Assembly (NCBI GenBank): GCA_021323755.1
Contig: JAJPKJ010000048.1
Coordinates: forward strand, 33,542 to 97,541
Reading direction: 5' to 3'
Length of the DNA: 64,000 nucleotides
Source of the DNA: Chitinophagales bacterium
GTDB taxonomy: Bacteria; Bacteroidota; Bacteroidia; Chitinophagales; Chitinophagaceae
A program made the translations under genes and the position numbers. The notes under the pieces were generated by a model, which searched no databases, was not told where the DNA came from, and was given only the letters and a program-made list of their open reading frames with translations. Shown piece after piece: positions 25,605 to 35,495 of the stretch (position 1 is its first letter; each line of letters begins with the position of its first letter).

Positions 25605-28070
25605 CTATTTTTCTGCAGGAAGTTTTGATTTAATATAATCTGCCTGTTCTGTTGAGCCTGCGGCTTGTTTTTTCTGCATCAGGTCTTTTAAGGCATCATT
25701 TATTTCAGGATCAGTGAAAGAATGAAATTGCTGCGGAATATCGCCTCTTATTTTCACCAACAGGTCAACTCCTTTTTTAACTTTATCCGTACTTTTTACA
25801 TTTGCTAAAAAATGCGCAAAGGGTTTTATAGAAAAAAATTGTTCGTTGCCAAATTGCAGGCTTGCGTAATTATCAAAGATCGCATCAAATTTTGATTCGT
25901 CGCTATTGCTCAGAATGGCATATTTCAATTCACCTTTTGCAGGAGCAGATGATAATTTTTTTGTTTGTTCAATGGCTGCTACGGAATCTAATTTACTTAA
26001 TGCTATTAATGCATCTCCGGCAACCATGTAGGAAGAATCGTTGATGGAGTTGAGAAATAATTCTCTATAGCTGGGGTTTTTATAATTTCCCAGGATTTGT
26101 ATTGCGCGAGCTTTCAGTGGTTTGTATTTTTCGTTTTTAGCGATATTCAGAATCTCCGTTTCCAGCGCAGTTTTCACGGTGTCATTATCTGTATGAATTT
26201 CCTCAAGTGCTGTACTTTTTATTCTCCATAATTTATCATGCAAACATTCCTTAAGAAAATTCAATGCTTTTGGTTCTGTTTGATGTTGTAATGCAAATAT
26301 CAATGCTTCTCTTCTGTCGACAAATAGACCGGCATGATGATATTGATAAATAAATTCATCCAATGTTTTGTGATCGTTTTTTTCGCAGAGTAATATTTTG
26401 TCGCCATCAACATTGATAAGATCAGGTTTTGTATTTGCCGAAAATGAAAATGTGTCTGTTGCATCATTCAACCAGACATGATATCGCTTTTTGTTTCCGT
26501 TTTCATAAACATCAATCGCAAAAGGAAGCTTAAATGCTTTTGCAGCCTGCGTTTGCGTGATGAAGACTTTTGCTGTTTTATTTGCAGCATCATAACTATA
26601 ACTGATATCCAATTTCGGGTGACCGACACCGTAATACCATTGATTCCAAAACCAGTTCATATCCTTTCCAGTCACTTCTTCAAATGCCAACCGAAGATCC
26701 TGCGCTTCTCCATTATTGAACTTATGTGTGTTGAGATATAATTTCAGTGATTTTGTAAAAGCGCTGTCACCGACATAGTTGCGCAGCATGTGTAAGATTC
26801 GTCCGCCCTTTGCATAACTGACTGCGTCGAAAACATCATCTTTGTCGTAATAATGAAAACGAACCAACGATTTTAAAGTATCATCGGGGTTACTCAAATA
26901 ATTTCTCATTGCCCGATTATTGTACCCGTCAGCATCATCTTTGCCATATTTATATTCACGCCAGAGCGTTTCGCCATAATCGGCAAATGACTCATTGAGG
27001 GTGACATTCGGCCAACTTTCGCAGGTAACATAATCGCCAAACCATTGATGAAATAATTCATGTGCAATCGTTTCTTCCTGGGGATTTCCATCCGCGAGTT
27101 CTCTTGCATCTTGTTCAATAAAATCTCCATGCAGCGTATTACTGGTGTTTTCCATCGAAAAACTTTCATTGTCCACACCAACGATCTGTACATATTTCGG
27201 CCATGGATAATCAACACCAGTAACTTTTGAATAAAATGCAATCATCTCCGGAGTTAATCCGAATATCCTTCTTGCAACATTGGCATATTTCTTTTCTACA
27301 TAATAGCTCACTTCTTTGCCGTGATAGCTATCTTTTATTACGGCATAATCACCTACTCCCATAAAAAATAAATAAGGCTTGTTAGGCAGATCCATTTTCC
27401 AGGTATCGGTGCGCGTTCCGTCTGTATTGCTCTTTTGATTCACCAACAAACCATTACTCATCGTTTTATATTTGACGGGAACGGTCATCCTTATTTCCTG
27501 CGTTGTGGTTTGATTGGGTTTATCAATCGTTGGCAACCATGCTGAATTGAATTCGCTTTCACCCTGTGTCCAGATTTGCGTTGATTTATTTTTTTCAGTT
27601 CCTCTGGGATTAATAAAATACAATCCTTTCGCGCCTACAATGGAGTTGGCTTCCAGCTTGCGTTCATCAGGTTTTGAAATATAATCTATGAATATGACAT
27701 AGTTTTCATTTGCCTTATAAGTTTTGTCGAGATTAATGCGAACATTAGCATTATCGTAAGAATATTTCAGTGGAATATTCTTACCGTTTTCAACAACGGA
27801 TATTTCATTAAAGGTTATTCCTTTTGCATCGAGATTTAATGAATCTGTGGGGTAAAAATGCGGATGTATTGTTATCCATTCTTTTCCATACATCCAGGAT
27901 TTATTAAAATCAAATTTCACCTCCAATTTGGTATGAACAAGATCGTTGATCTTTGTTGCAGACGGGCGGTAAATTTTTTTCCAAGGCTCTTCCTTTTTTA
28001 TGGTATCAGTTGCTTGCGAAAAAACACTCATGGCACTTAATATGCAAGCGCAGAATAGAAGATTTCTCAT
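25605..28070 (-). CDS. Secreted M1-family metallopeptidase (aminopeptidase N-like)
   Basis: An 821-residue protein from ATG 28070, where a signal peptide (MRNLLFCACILSAMSVFSQ) begins; earlier in-frame codons contain the promoter box. Zinc site HELFH at 337-341 with the downstream Glu in LNESFADYGE. The substrate-binding GAMEN motif is changed to FSMEN (in DNESFSMENTS). The C-terminal third is a HEAT-like helical repeat. It should release N-terminal residues from peptides in the periplasm. Variation in GAMEN may shift specificity or favour intact-chain substrates. Confidence 0.9.
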   Translation of the reverse strand: MRNLLFCACILSAMSVFSQATDTIKKEEPWKKIYRPSATKINDLVHTKLEVKFDFNKSWMYGKEWITIHPHFYPTDSLNLDAKGITFNEISVVENGKNIPLKYSYDNANVRINLDKTYKANENYVIFIDYISKPDERKLEANSIVGAKGLYFINPRGTEKNKSTQIWTQGESEFNSAWLPTIDKPNQTTTQEIRMTVPVKYKTMSNGLLVNQKSNTDGTRTDTWKMDLPNKPYLFFMGVGDYAVIKDSYHGKEVSYYVEKKYANVARRIFGLTPEMIAFYSKVTGVDYPWPKYVQIVGVDNESFSMENTSNTLHGDFIEQDARELADGNPQEETIAHELFHQWFGDYVTCESWPNVTLNESFADYGETLWREYKYGKDDADGYNNRAMRNYLSNPDDTLKSLVRFHYYDKDDVFDAVSYAKGGRILHMLRNYVGDSAFTKSLKLYLNTHKFNNGEAQDLRLAFEEVTGKDMNWFWNQWYYGVGHPKLDISYSYDAANKTAKVFITQTQAAKAFKLPFAIDVYENGNKKRYHVWLNDATDTFSFSANTKPDLINVDGDKILLCEKNDHKTLDEFIYQYHHAGLFVDRREALIFALQHQTEPKALNFLKECLHDKLWRIKSTALEEIHTDNDTVKTALETEILNIAKNEKYKPLKARAIQILGNYKNPSYRELFLNSINDSSYMVAGDALIALSKLDSVAAIEQTKKLSSAPAKGELKYAILSNSDESKFDAIFDNYASLQFGNEQFFSIKPFAHFLANVKSTDKVKKGVDLLVKIRGDIPQQFHSFTDPEINDALKDLMQKKQAAGSTEQADYIKSKLPAEK

Positions 28071-28111
28071 TTTGGTATTTTTATAAGTAGTTAGGAAATC
28101 AGGCCGGAAAG

Positions 28112-28119
28112 CAAATGTA
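28112..28119 (-). promoter_or_regulatory. -7 element of the M1 peptidase gene
   Basis: The minus-strand TACATTTG followed by C matches TAnnTTTG; ATTG lies 16 nt upstream. It supports the start at 28070. Confidence 0.5.
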
Positions 28120-28141
28120 TTTGAAATACGAACAACAATGC

Positions 28142-29497
28142 TCAATATTTAAAAACCTTTCCATTCACCATTACTTCTTGGGTAGCTTCATCAAATGTTG
28201 CTTTATAACCGGTGCGAACAGAAGCGTTGGTCATTATGGTGGCAATGGAGTGTGAGTAACCGGCTTCCACCGGTGCATTCGGTTGCTTGCGGCTTCGCAC
28301 ACATTCCATCCAATTACGCACATGGTTCGAAGTTAGTAAATCGCCGCCGGTATTCGCAGATGCAACCACTTTCTCTTCCATATCCGACAAGCTCATTTCT
28401 GGTAATAAATTTGGTTTCATTCCCATTGCTGCAGCTTCTTTTTCATGTAGTCCTCCGCGGGGAGAAATCTTATTGGTAATAAGATTTAATTCTCCGCCGT
28501 TGGAATAATAAATTTCTGATGGGTTTTCGTCACCATTATGCATGCGTGAAGAAAAAATGACCTGGAAGTTTTTTTCGTTACTGTCATCACCGTATTCAAA
28601 CACGGCAGCCGTTGTATCCCAATTTTGTCTGCCGTCTTTCCACACATATACACCACCGTTAGCGACAACGCTACGGGGATGCTTTAATCCGCTGAACCAA
28701 TGTACCGTATCGATCTGGTGGCTCATCCATTGTCCCGGCATGCCCGATGAATAGGGCCAGAACAAACGGAATTCAAGATAATGTCTTGCATTGAAAGGTT
28801 CGTAAGGTCGGTTCAATAAAAATCTTTTCCAGTCTGTGTCTTCCTCTTTCAATTGCGGAACCAATGCAGTTCTCCGCCATCTACCAGGCTGGTTCACATT
28901 CCAGGTTAGCTCGACCATAGTAACGTTTCCGAATTTTCCAGACTGAACAAATGCTGCAGCCGCTTTATAATTTGCACCACTTCTTCTCTGTGAACCGATC
29001 TGTACAATTTTATTTGATTCTCTCACCGCTCTTAGGGCAGCGCGATTATCTTCCATCGTTTCTGCAAATGGTTTTTCTGCATATACATCGCAACCTCCTT
29101 TCACTGCTTCAATAGTATGCAATGCATGTTGAAAATCTGCAGTGCTCATAAAAACAGCATCTACCATTTTGGATGAGTATAATTCTTCATTATTGCGAAA
29201 TCCGGTTATATCGTGTTGCATTTTTTCTTTCCAAAATGCAGATCCTTCGTCTCTTCTTTTTTTCCAAATGTCGGATACAGCAACAATATCAAAATTCAAT
29301 TCTTTATAATGATTCATAAAACTCGGAGCATGTGAACTGCGATGGCGATCGGAAAATCCAACTACGCCAACACGCACCCGATCATTAGCGCCGATAATGT
29401 TACGATAGTTCTTTGCACTTAAACTTAAAGCGCCCAGGTAAGTGCCTGCGCCGGCTACAGCGCCTTTCTTAATGAATTCCCTGCGAGAATTTTTCAT
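28142..29497 (-). CDS. Gfo/Idh/MocA-family oxidoreductase with Tat signal
   Basis: A 451-residue protein with a twin-arginine signal (SRREFIKKGAVAGAGTYLG), so it is folded with cofactor before export. The Rossmann domain starts at VRVGVVGFSDR and carries AEKPFAETMEDNRAA, the family's EKP motif. Exported Bacteroidota members act on glycans with tightly bound NAD(H), including glycosidase-like activity; the substrate here is unknown. It lies 71 bases upstream of the M1 peptidase start and could share transcription. Confidence 0.85.
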   Translation of the reverse strand: MKNSRREFIKKGAVAGAGTYLGALSLSAKNYRNIIGANDRVRVGVVGFSDRHRSSHAPSFMNHYKELNFDIVAVSDIWKKRRDEGSAFWKEKMQHDITGFRNNEELYSSKMVDAVFMSTADFQHALHTIEAVKGGCDVYAEKPFAETMEDNRAALRAVRESNKIVQIGSQRRSGANYKAAAAFVQSGKFGNVTMVELTWNVNQPGRWRRTALVPQLKEEDTDWKRFLLNRPYEPFNARHYLEFRLFWPYSSGMPGQWMSHQIDTVHWFSGLKHPRSVVANGGVYVWKDGRQNWDTTAAVFEYGDDSNEKNFQVIFSSRMHNGDENPSEIYYSNGGELNLITNKISPRGGLHEKEAAAMGMKPNLLPEMSLSDMEEKVVASANTGGDLLTSNHVRNWMECVRSRKQPNAPVEAGYSHSIATIMTNASVRTGYKATFDEATQEVMVNGKVFKY

Positions 29498-29569
29498 GAC
29501 AATATTTTTTGAATTTCTGATTTTAGTTCGCTATTGACTGCAGCCAATAGCCATAGCAGATAAAAAAAA

Positions 29570-29899
29570 CTATTTCTCTCCGCTGGATGGTCCGTAAAAA
29601 AATACCCAGGTTAGCAGATCTTCCGTAAAGCTAATGAAACGATGTTCAGCATGCGCGGGAACGAATAAAAAATCTCCTTGCTTGAATGATACACTTCTTC
29701 CTTCGCAGTAGAAATTGCCTTCGCCGGAAATAATAATATACACTTCGTCTTTGTCGTGTGGCTGCTGTTTGTCGGTTTTATCCGGACGATAAACTTCAAC
29801 TTCCAGCGTTCCATGCTTGAAAAGCGAAATAAATTCGTTTCCAGATTCTTTCAATTTCTGCAAAGCCTCGACAGCTGAAATTTTTATGTCGTTACTCAT
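29570..29899 (-). CDS. Small cupin-domain protein
   Basis: A 109-residue single-domain cupin with motif 1 (QPHDKDEVYIIISGEGNF) and motif 2 (GDFLFVPAHAEHRF), keeping the His/Glu metal ligands. No signal peptide. Such proteins range from isomerases to dioxygenases and regulators; the activity is not predictable. It lies 72 bases before the Gfo/Idh gene on the same strand. Confidence 0.82.
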   Translation of the reverse strand: MSNDIKISAVEALQKLKESGNEFISLFKHGTLEVEVYRPDKTDKQQPHDKDEVYIIISGEGNFYCEGRSVSFKQGDFLFVPAHAEHRFISFTEDLLTWVFFYGPSSGEK

Positions 29900-29992
29900 T
29901 TGGTGAATAATGAATGGTGAGTGGTGAGTTATATCTTCAATAATTAATTAAACCGCCAGCTAATTATCACTCGCTTCTTACCTATATTTTAA

Positions 29993-31396
29993 TTACGTTA
30001 ATCCAATTTCATAATGTCGTTCTGGAATTTCAATATCTGTAAATCCTTTTTTCATTAATCTGTCTTTAAACGCCTGCTGTACATCGTAATCACCATGTAC
30101 CAAAAATAATTTTTTTACCTGTTTGGGATCCTGGCAGGAGAGAAACTGTGAAAGATCATTATAATCGCCATGCGCGCTCATACTGCGGATGCTGCCGACT
30201 TCTGCATTCACTTCATGTTCTACTCCAAAAATATTTACTTCTTTTGCGCCCGCCATCAATTTTCCGCCAAGGGAATGAGGCTCACAATAACCTACTAATA
30301 GGATGGTGTTGCGACTATTCTCGATATTATTACTAATATGATGTTTCACTCTTCCTGCTTCCGCCATTCCACTCGCAGAAATAATCACAAACGGTCCGTT
30401 GCGAAAGTTGAGCGATTTGGATTCATCTACCGATTTAATATATTTCAATCCTTTAAAAGCAAAAGGATCATTATCGGTCTGCAATAATTTTTGAATTGTT
30501 TTATTAAAATATTGCGGATACTTTTTTACGATTTCTGTAACGGTAATACTCAGCGGGCTATCCACAAAATAATCAAGGGCCGGCAATCGATTTTCAATTT
30601 CCAACTGATTCAGGGCAAATAGAATTTCCTGTGTACGGCCAACGCTGAACGCGGGAATTATTAGTTTTCCCTTCTTGTCCACGCACGTTTTTTGAATCCA
30701 ATCGAGTAAAAGATCCGGAGTGTTCACATCGGGATCATGTAAACTATTGCCGTAAGTGGATTCAATTAATATATAATCAGCTTGTGGAAAATCCTGCGGG
30801 GATTTTAAGATCACATCGCGATATCGGCCCACATCACCGCTAAAAGTCAGATGCGTCTCTTTTCCATCTTCATTTATTTTAAGATGCACAGTTGCGCTGC
30901 CGATGATGTGCCCGGCATCTAAAAACATGAATTGTACATTTTCGTCAATAGCAAACCAGCTGCCATATTCAACAGTTGAAAAATGATCCAACGCTTGTTT
31001 GGAATCCTCTTCATTGTATAATGGCTGCAAATAAGATTGTCCTTCTGCTATTCTTCTTTTGTTTACAAATTTGATATCATCCTGCTGAATGTTTGCGGAA
31101 TCTTCTAACAATGCTGATGATAATTCTTTTGTTGCAGGTGTGCAGAAAACTTTTCCAGCGAAACCGTCTTTGACCAGTTTTGGAATCAATCCGGTGTGAT
31201 CAATATGTGCATGAGATAGAATAAGATAATCAACTTCGGCGGGAGAAAAACCCCACTCACGGTTAAGAATATCTGTTTCAGCACCCATGCCCTGAAACAT
31301 GCCGCAGTCCAGTAAGTATTTTTTTCCGTTTTTTAATGTAAGTAAATGTTTGGAGCCTGTCACAGTTCGTGCAGCGCCGTGGAAAGCAATCTTCAT
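29993..31396 (-). CDS. MBL-fold beta-CASP exonuclease/RNase-like protein
   Basis: A 467-residue metallo-beta-lactamase-fold protein with motif HAHIDHTG and the later metal ligands in SGDVGRYRD; the beta-CASP insertion and C-terminal RMMBL-like region (SMSAHGDYNDL, VHGD) are present. This architecture matches the YSH1/CPSF73-like bacterial nucleases acting on RNA. It is not the longer RNase J. The precise RNA substrate is unknown. Confidence 0.87.
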   Translation of the reverse strand: MKIAFHGAARTVTGSKHLLTLKNGKKYLLDCGMFQGMGAETDILNREWGFSPAEVDYLILSHAHIDHTGLIPKLVKDGFAGKVFCTPATKELSSALLEDSANIQQDDIKFVNKRRIAEGQSYLQPLYNEEDSKQALDHFSTVEYGSWFAIDENVQFMFLDAGHIIGSATVHLKINEDGKETHLTFSGDVGRYRDVILKSPQDFPQADYILIESTYGNSLHDPDVNTPDLLLDWIQKTCVDKKGKLIIPAFSVGRTQEILFALNQLEIENRLPALDYFVDSPLSITVTEIVKKYPQYFNKTIQKLLQTDNDPFAFKGLKYIKSVDESKSLNFRNGPFVIISASGMAEAGRVKHHISNNIENSRNTILLVGYCEPHSLGGKLMAGAKEVNIFGVEHEVNAEVGSIRSMSAHGDYNDLSQFLSCQDPKQVKKLFLVHGDYDVQQAFKDRLMKKGFTDIEIPERHYEIGLT

Positions 31397-31422
31397 AATG
31401 AGCGTTTAATTGAAAATAATAC

Positions 31423-31430
31423 CGAAGATA
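31423..31430 (-). promoter_or_regulatory. Probable -7 element of the beta-CASP gene
   Basis: TATCTTCG on the minus strand, 26 nt before the ATG, is a one-mismatch TAnnTTTG box. Confidence 0.35.
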
Positions 31431-31488
31431 AGGCATTTGAGAATGTAAGATATGGCATCTAAGATGTTAAAAGGTTAATCGCTGAATA

Positions 31489-31983
31489 TTACTTAGCGCT
31501 GTTCTTTATTTTGAATGACCAGGTTATCTGGAACTCTGCAATAATTTCACCGGCTTGGTTGTGCCCGACGGATTTCGCAACAATCGTATGTGCGTTACCG
31601 GTAGTTATAGCGTTTTGAATTGCCTCTTTTATCTGTTTTCCATCTTTACAAGTGAATATCGTTGACCCGGTTGCTTTTTTAAAAAAATCCGTCTTCAAAT
31701 TTATTACAAGCATGGAGACAGGCGGTTGATTTTTGTAGATAAAAGCCATGCACAATGCGCCAGTGCTCATTTCTGCGGCCATGCTCAGGCACGCAAAATA
31801 GGTAGAGCGAAACGGGTTTTTAGAGAACCATCTGTAAGGAACCGAAACCATACATTCTTCTTCATCTATTTGTTTTATGGTGAGCCCTGAAAAAAAAGCG
31901 CTCGGGATATTCGCAAACAAGAACATCCTGAATTTAACAGGATGTCTTGCTATTTGAAAGAACTCGTTAGTATGCGAAGACAT
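31489..31983 (-). CDS. DUF4442 hotdog-fold protein
   Basis: A 164-residue protein resembling DUF4442 (PaaI-like hotdog thioesterase superfamily), with NPFRSTYFACLSMAAEMSTG as the central helix region. Hotdog proteins hydrolyse acyl-CoA thioesters, but catalytic residues are not certain here. Cytoplasmic. It starts six bases after the stop of the secreted thioredoxin gene on the same strand, so the two are likely co-transcribed. Confidence 0.75.
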   Translation of the reverse strand: MSSHTNEFFQIARHPVKFRMFLFANIPSAFFSGLTIKQIDEEECMVSVPYRWFSKNPFRSTYFACLSMAAEMSTGALCMAFIYKNQPPVSMLVINLKTDFFKKATGSTIFTCKDGKQIKEAIQNAITTGNAHTIVAKSVGHNQAGEIIAEFQITWSFKIKNSAK

Positions 31984-31989
31984 AGTACT

Positions 31990-32475
31990 TTATTTATACA
32001 AAGATGGCTCCAAAGCCTGTGGTGTCCAGTTCAACAAGAATTCCAGCACTTTTTGTTTGTTGTAACTTTTTCCCTGCTCAAGGTATTCCGAATTCTGCGT
32101 ATGAATGCGGGTGCCATTTGCATCAAGGATAATAAAGACCGGAAACCCGAAACGCTGAGGGTATCCGTATTTTGCAAAAATGACCTTGTTTTCATTTTCC
32201 TGGCTGTAATTCAGATGATACACGATGAAGCATTTGTTGATCACAGAATCAATAGAACTATCTGCATGGATAAACCGGTTGAACTCAATGCACCAACTGC
32301 ACCAGTTTCCGCCGGCCTGCAATAAAATATGCTTGTGCTCAATTTTTGCAAGCTTTACCAAAGCTGCAATATCATTCTCCTCGTTTGCTGAAGGGGTATA
32401 AATTTTTGTGTCGGTTTGAGCGTAACACAAAACAAATGTTATCGAAAAGAAGATCAGCAAAACAATATTTTTCAT
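31990..32475 (-). CDS. Secreted thioredoxin-fold protein (CSWC)
   Basis: A 161-residue protein with a signal peptide (ending VLCYAQ) and a thioredoxin fold. The active site is WCSWC with two redox Cys, and the cis-proline region FPVFIILD follows. It resembles DUF255/thioredoxin_7-type periplasmic thiol-disulfide proteins. The partner is unknown. It is immediately upstream of the DUF4442 gene. Confidence 0.83.
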   Translation of the reverse strand: MKNIVLLIFFSITFVLCYAQTDTKIYTPSANEENDIAALVKLAKIEHKHILLQAGGNWCSWCIEFNRFIHADSSIDSVINKCFIVYHLNYSQENENKVIFAKYGYPQRFGFPVFIILDANGTRIHTQNSEYLEQGKSYNKQKVLEFLLNWTPQALEPSLYK

Positions 32476-32501
32476 AAATCTTCATTTAGCTAATGTTAAC
32501 C

Positions 32502-34106
32502 CTAGTCTTTATCAACTTCAACAATACATGCAACCACACGATTATTATCTCCATCAACTTTAAAATGCATCGTACCATTTGCAGTTGCATCAAAATGGAC
32601 ATTATGAATGAGCTTATTTCCCAAGGCTGCATTAAGCCTTTCGCTATAATCCTGTTGCGGGTTTTGACTGATTTGCTTGTTTAGTGCATTCCAATCCAAG
32701 GAATCCTTACTGACCACAACCGCCATATAATCTTTTGTGCCGACGCTATCCGGCATCATGCTTTTATTTTTTGGAAATAGACGATAACCCGCAATTCCGC
32801 AGAAAGGAGAATATTTTGTTTTCGTGGGGTCATCACTGTTAGGATAGGGAAATAGAGTATAACTCGTTCCGTCCGTTTCTTTGCCAAAAACATAAATGTA
32901 ACATTCGGTAGAGTTTTTTATTTCCATTTTAAAACGAGTTCCTGGTTTTACAGTCGACCTTGTTTCAAAAATATTATTGCCTGAATTTTTTAGTTGGATG
33001 TAATCGCCGGTAACCGGTTTGTTATTATTGTAAGTTATCTGAATTAATCCTACCTCTGCTTCAAATGGCTCGTTGGCAGCTGCGCCAACTTTTGCCATCG
33101 GTTCAATACCATATGCTTCACGAACAAAAAACTTAAAATCGGGATAGCGAACCCAAGCAAATCCATTATTGCCCCATTGCGATCCCCAGCTGTTCATTAT
33201 TAAAAATGCGCCATCGTATTTTTTGTCATCATAACCAACCACGCATTGCGCGTGACCGCCAAAGCCCTGCATGCTGCGGTCTTCATCAGTCGGATTCCAC
33301 ACATCTTGCCCCATCATCGGCTGCATATATGTTCCTCCAACCATCATACCGATAACGACCGGCGCACCTTGTGAAAGGTTTTCTTTTATTGCGCGTATAT
33401 CGATTGCATCTGTTCTATCGCCGGCAGACAAGCGATTGAATCCGCGCATCTTGAACTGTGCTGCTTGATCTAATTGTTGCTGAGTCGGTTGTTTTGAACA
33501 ATCCTGATCATTATAAGGAAACTGATCGTAAGCAATAGATCCTTTTTGCGTCATGAATTCCATAGCCTGCTGGACATACGATCCATCGCATCCATCCATT
33601 CCAATTTGATTATAGAGGAAAGACGGACTGAACTTTAATGTATTCGGATCCTGACCAGTGCGAATGGCTTCTTCAATTGTTCTTGCACCATATGCGCTGC
33701 TCCAGGCTACGCAGCTGCCCTGGTGACCCTGGTCACCAACAGCCGGCGCATATTTCTGCAGATTTGCAGATTCCGGTAATGGATTTTTGCTGTCGTCATC
33801 TGCAAGAGGCTCATAAATTTTAGCTTTTGCAAATTGCGCGGGATCGAGTATTCCTCCGGTCGCTAATTGCGCAACATTCTGCAATGCTCCGATGTTGCAG
33901 CCGCCCCTGCCGAAGAAAAAATAGCCCCCGACGAGGATTACCAATAACAGGATTAATCCGCGGCCGCGAAATAAACTGAGTAATAAAGGAAGCAGGGCAA
34001 ATAATCCACCGCCACCTCCGAATCCACCACCACCGCCGCTTCCACCCGAATCACCTCCGCTATTTTCCTGGGGATCAACCGGATCATCCTCCATGCGAAT
34101 AGGCAT
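32502..34106 (-). CDS. Membrane-anchored papain-like (C1) protease with C-terminal DUF4384-like domain
   Basis: A 534-residue protein. The N-terminus is very Gly-rich (about 16-34), followed by two hydrophobic stretches (LFALLPLLLSLF and LILLLVILVGGYFFF). The C1 domain (about 110-340) has the oxyanion Gln and catalytic Cys in GDQGHQGSCVAWS, the His in GGHAQCVVGYDD and the Asn in IMNSWGSQWG, all intact. The C-terminal ~180 residues form a beta-rich domain like DUF4384. No propeptide of the usual papain type is seen. Substrates are unknown. Confidence 0.85.
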   Translation of the reverse strand: MPIRMEDDPVDPQENSGGDSGGSGGGGGFGGGGGLFALLPLLLSLFRGRGLILLLVILVGGYFFFGRGGCNIGALQNVAQLATGGILDPAQFAKAKIYEPLADDDSKNPLPESANLQKYAPAVGDQGHQGSCVAWSSAYGARTIEEAIRTGQDPNTLKFSPSFLYNQIGMDGCDGSYVQQAMEFMTQKGSIAYDQFPYNDQDCSKQPTQQQLDQAAQFKMRGFNRLSAGDRTDAIDIRAIKENLSQGAPVVIGMMVGGTYMQPMMGQDVWNPTDEDRSMQGFGGHAQCVVGYDDKKYDGAFLIMNSWGSQWGNNGFAWVRYPDFKFFVREAYGIEPMAKVGAAANEPFEAEVGLIQITYNNNKPVTGDYIQLKNSGNNIFETRSTVKPGTRFKMEIKNSTECYIYVFGKETDGTSYTLFPYPNSDDPTKTKYSPFCGIAGYRLFPKNKSMMPDSVGTKDYMAVVVSKDSLDWNALNKQISQNPQQDYSERLNAALGNKLIHNVHFDATANGTMHFKVDGDNNRVVACIVEVDKD

Positions 34107-34212
34107 AAGATTTATGTTTTGGGTTTTATAATAAAATGATTTCTTGAATGCTAATTACACTAATTTATAAGAATTTTCACGAATTTGGCTCTTCATTTAA
34201 ATCCGGATTTTC

Positions 34213-35421
34213 TCAAATTATTAAGTTCCTCAACAGATCTTCAAAGGTTTCTCTTTTGCGAATAAGATGTGGTTTTCCGTCTTTTACCAATACTTCCGCC
34301 GGGCGTAACCGAGAGTTGAAGTTGGACGACATTTCAAATCCGTAAGCGCCGGCATTAAAAAAAACAAGATAATCTCCTTCCCGAACTTCTTTAATGTTCC
34401 GGTCCCATGCAAAAGTGTCAGTTTCGCAGATATTTCCTACAACAGAATATTTTTTTTCAACACCCTCAGGGTTGCTTATGTTTTCAATTCGATGATATGC
34501 ATCATAAAACATCGGGCGAATGAGATGATTAAAGCCGCTGTCAACACTCACAAATACTGTCGATGTTGTTTGTTTTATCACATTCACTTTGGTAATAAAA
34601 TACCCACTTTCGCTAACGAAAAATTTTCCCGGCTCAAACCAGACCTGTAATGGTTTTCCATTTGGGTTGGGATGATTGGCAAATGCTTCACCAACTTTTT
34701 TTGCCAGCAAGGGAATATCTGTTTCTGCATCGCCTTCCTTATAGGGAACTTTAAATCCACCGCCAAGATCAATAAATTCCAATTCTTTAAAATGCGGGAT
34801 AACATCAAACAACACTTCAATTCCTTTTACAAATACATCAACATCTTTAATTTCGCTGCCGGTGTGAATATGAAGATCATTAACGAAAATATTATGCTGC
34901 TGCACCACATCAACCACTTTTCCGATCTGGTCAACAGGGATTCCAAATTTGCTTTTGTCGTGACCGGTTGAGATTTTTATATGACCTCCGGCCAAAATAT
35001 TTGGTCGCAGGCGAATGCCAACAGGATAGGTATGCCCAAATTTTTTTCCAAATTTTTCAAGATTGGAAAGACTGTCAATATTAATGATCACGCCAAGACT
35101 CTGGGCCTCTTCAATTTCACTAAAACCTATTCCATTTGAAGTGTACAAGACATTTTTTGGAGAAAATCCCGCGTGCAATGCAAGCTTCACTTCAAAAATG
35201 GAGCTGCAGTCAACGCTGGCCCCGAGCGATTTGATATATTTTAAAATATTGACGTTGGTTAACGCTTTGCACGCATAAAAAAAACGTGTATTTGTTTTGG
35301 CAAATGCATCTTGCAATTTTTCGTATTGCTCTTTTATTTTTTCCGCATGATAAACATATAGGGGCGTTCCGAATTCGCTGGCGAGTTGTGTTAAATAAGA
35401 TGGAGAAAGTTGTTGCGACAT
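34213..35421 (-). CDS. lysA: Diaminopimelate decarboxylase
   Basis: A 402-residue fold-type III PLP enzyme. PLP lysine in FFYACKALTN (near 52), glycine loop in LGGGFKVPY, and C-terminal CETDTFAWDR with the active-site Cys. It converts meso-DAP to L-lysine. It begins six bases after a TAnnTTCG promoter box, so its mRNA should be leaderless. Confidence 0.95.
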   Translation of the reverse strand: MSQQLSPSYLTQLASEFGTPLYVYHAEKIKEQYEKLQDAFAKTNTRFFYACKALTNVNILKYIKSLGASVDCSSIFEVKLALHAGFSPKNVLYTSNGIGFSEIEEAQSLGVIINIDSLSNLEKFGKKFGHTYPVGIRLRPNILAGGHIKISTGHDKSKFGIPVDQIGKVVDVVQQHNIFVNDLHIHTGSEIKDVDVFVKGIEVLFDVIPHFKELEFIDLGGGFKVPYKEGDAETDIPLLAKKVGEAFANHPNPNGKPLQVWFEPGKFFVSESGYFITKVNVIKQTTSTVFVSVDSGFNHLIRPMFYDAYHRIENISNPEGVEKKYSVVGNICETDTFAWDRNIKEVREGDYLVFFNAGAYGFEMSSNFNSRLRPAEVLVKDGKPHLIRKRETFEDLLRNLII

Positions 35422-35427
35422 AGTTCG

Positions 35428-35435
35428 CGAATATA
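35428..35435 (-). promoter_or_regulatory. -7 element of lysA
   Basis: TATATTCG followed by CG on the minus strand, ending six bases before the ATG, is one mismatch from TAnnTTTG. Confidence 0.45.
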
Positions 35436-35495
35436 CTTCAGCTAAAATTATAAATAAGAAATGAAGGATGAGAAAGTAAATCTGCGGCCGAAATA

